Below are positions 63,963 to 64,000 of a DNA stretch of 64,000 nt, piece after piece. The position numbers and the translations under genes were made by a program. Within the stretch, counting starts at the first letter, position 1, and each line of letters begins with the position of its first letter. The DNA is from Pedobacter steynii (lineage in GTDB: Bacteria; Bacteroidota; Bacteroidia; Sphingobacteriales; Sphingobacteriaceae): positions 2,976,001-3,040,000 of the forward strand of contig NZ_CP017141.1 of the NCBI RefSeq assembly GCF_001721645.1, in the 5' to 3' direction. The notes below the pieces were generated by a model. It was not told where the DNA came from. It did no database searches and worked only from the letters and a program-made list of their open reading frames with translations.

Positions 63963-64000
63963 TATGTTTAATCGTTGCCCTGATTAGTGAAAGCGAAGGG

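Overview
The window looks like a chromosomal segment of a Bacteroidota bacterium of the family Sphingobacteriaceae, most like Pedobacter. Four things support this: two SusC/SusD outer-membrane pairs, promoters with the Bacteroidota -33/-7 signature (TTTG, 19-20 bases, TAnnTTTG), a general lack of Shine-Dalgarno sequences, and the gene content (DUF2723, DUF2027, VF530 and S10-type peptidase proteins). The genus is an inference. No phage, insertion sequence, CRISPR array or rRNA gene is visible.

Layout. 1-1600: the start of a gene leaving the left edge, a PhoU-like DUF47 gene and a DeoR-type repressor, all leftward. 1901-9778: a rightward SusC-SusD-phosphoesterase-glycerophosphodiesterase-SGNH hydrolase cluster, probably for importing and cleaving phosphodiester substrates under the DeoR regulator. 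9836-11337: a small orphan gene and a fatty acid desaturase, meeting tail to tail. 11524-26755: a complete starch/maltodextrin locus. A LacI-type regulator is followed by a double operator-like inverted repeat, SusC, SusD, SusE, a periplasmic GH13 enzyme, beta-phosphoglucomutase, GH65 maltose phosphorylase, a second GH13 enzyme and a sugar transporter of the major facilitator type. Extracellular glucan would be bound and imported by SusCDE, trimmed in the periplasm, carried inward as maltose and split by phosphate to glucose and glucose-1-phosphate.

26840-36476: housekeeping and miscellaneous genes: a serine carboxypeptidase-like protein, accA, a class C beta-lactamase-like protein, a large DUF2723 membrane protein, tRNA-Gln, prs, rplY and pth. 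36466-42424: a leftward signalling operon with a 1160-residue hybrid kinase, a CheR methyltransferase and a receiver-kinase-receiver protein. 42632-49350: a YffB-like reductase, a regulatory-domain protein, an M1 peptidase, a YbdG-type mechanosensitive channel, a sorbosone-dehydrogenase-like lipoprotein, a DUF2027 protein and VF530.

49660-64000: the str operon (rpsL, rpsG, fusA, rpsJ), an unusual 2.2 kb interruption (a coiled-coil membrane protein, a TauE/SafE exporter and DUF1634), then the S10-spc ribosomal protein operon from rplC to rpmD. No rplO start is visible in the last 90 bases, which hold a long hairpin overlapping a promoter-like sequence.

The most interesting signals are regulatory. 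They are a shared initiation sequence (TTTGC, two variable bases, TCCCTTA) at three translation-related promoters; a set of genes whose -7 box lies 3-6 bases before the start codon, suggesting leaderless mRNAs; strong Shine-Dalgarno sites only at rpsG and rplF; structured gaps inside the ribosomal operon; the LacI double operator; and very long perfect palindromes between convergent genes. All functional calls come from reading sequence motifs; no database search was run.
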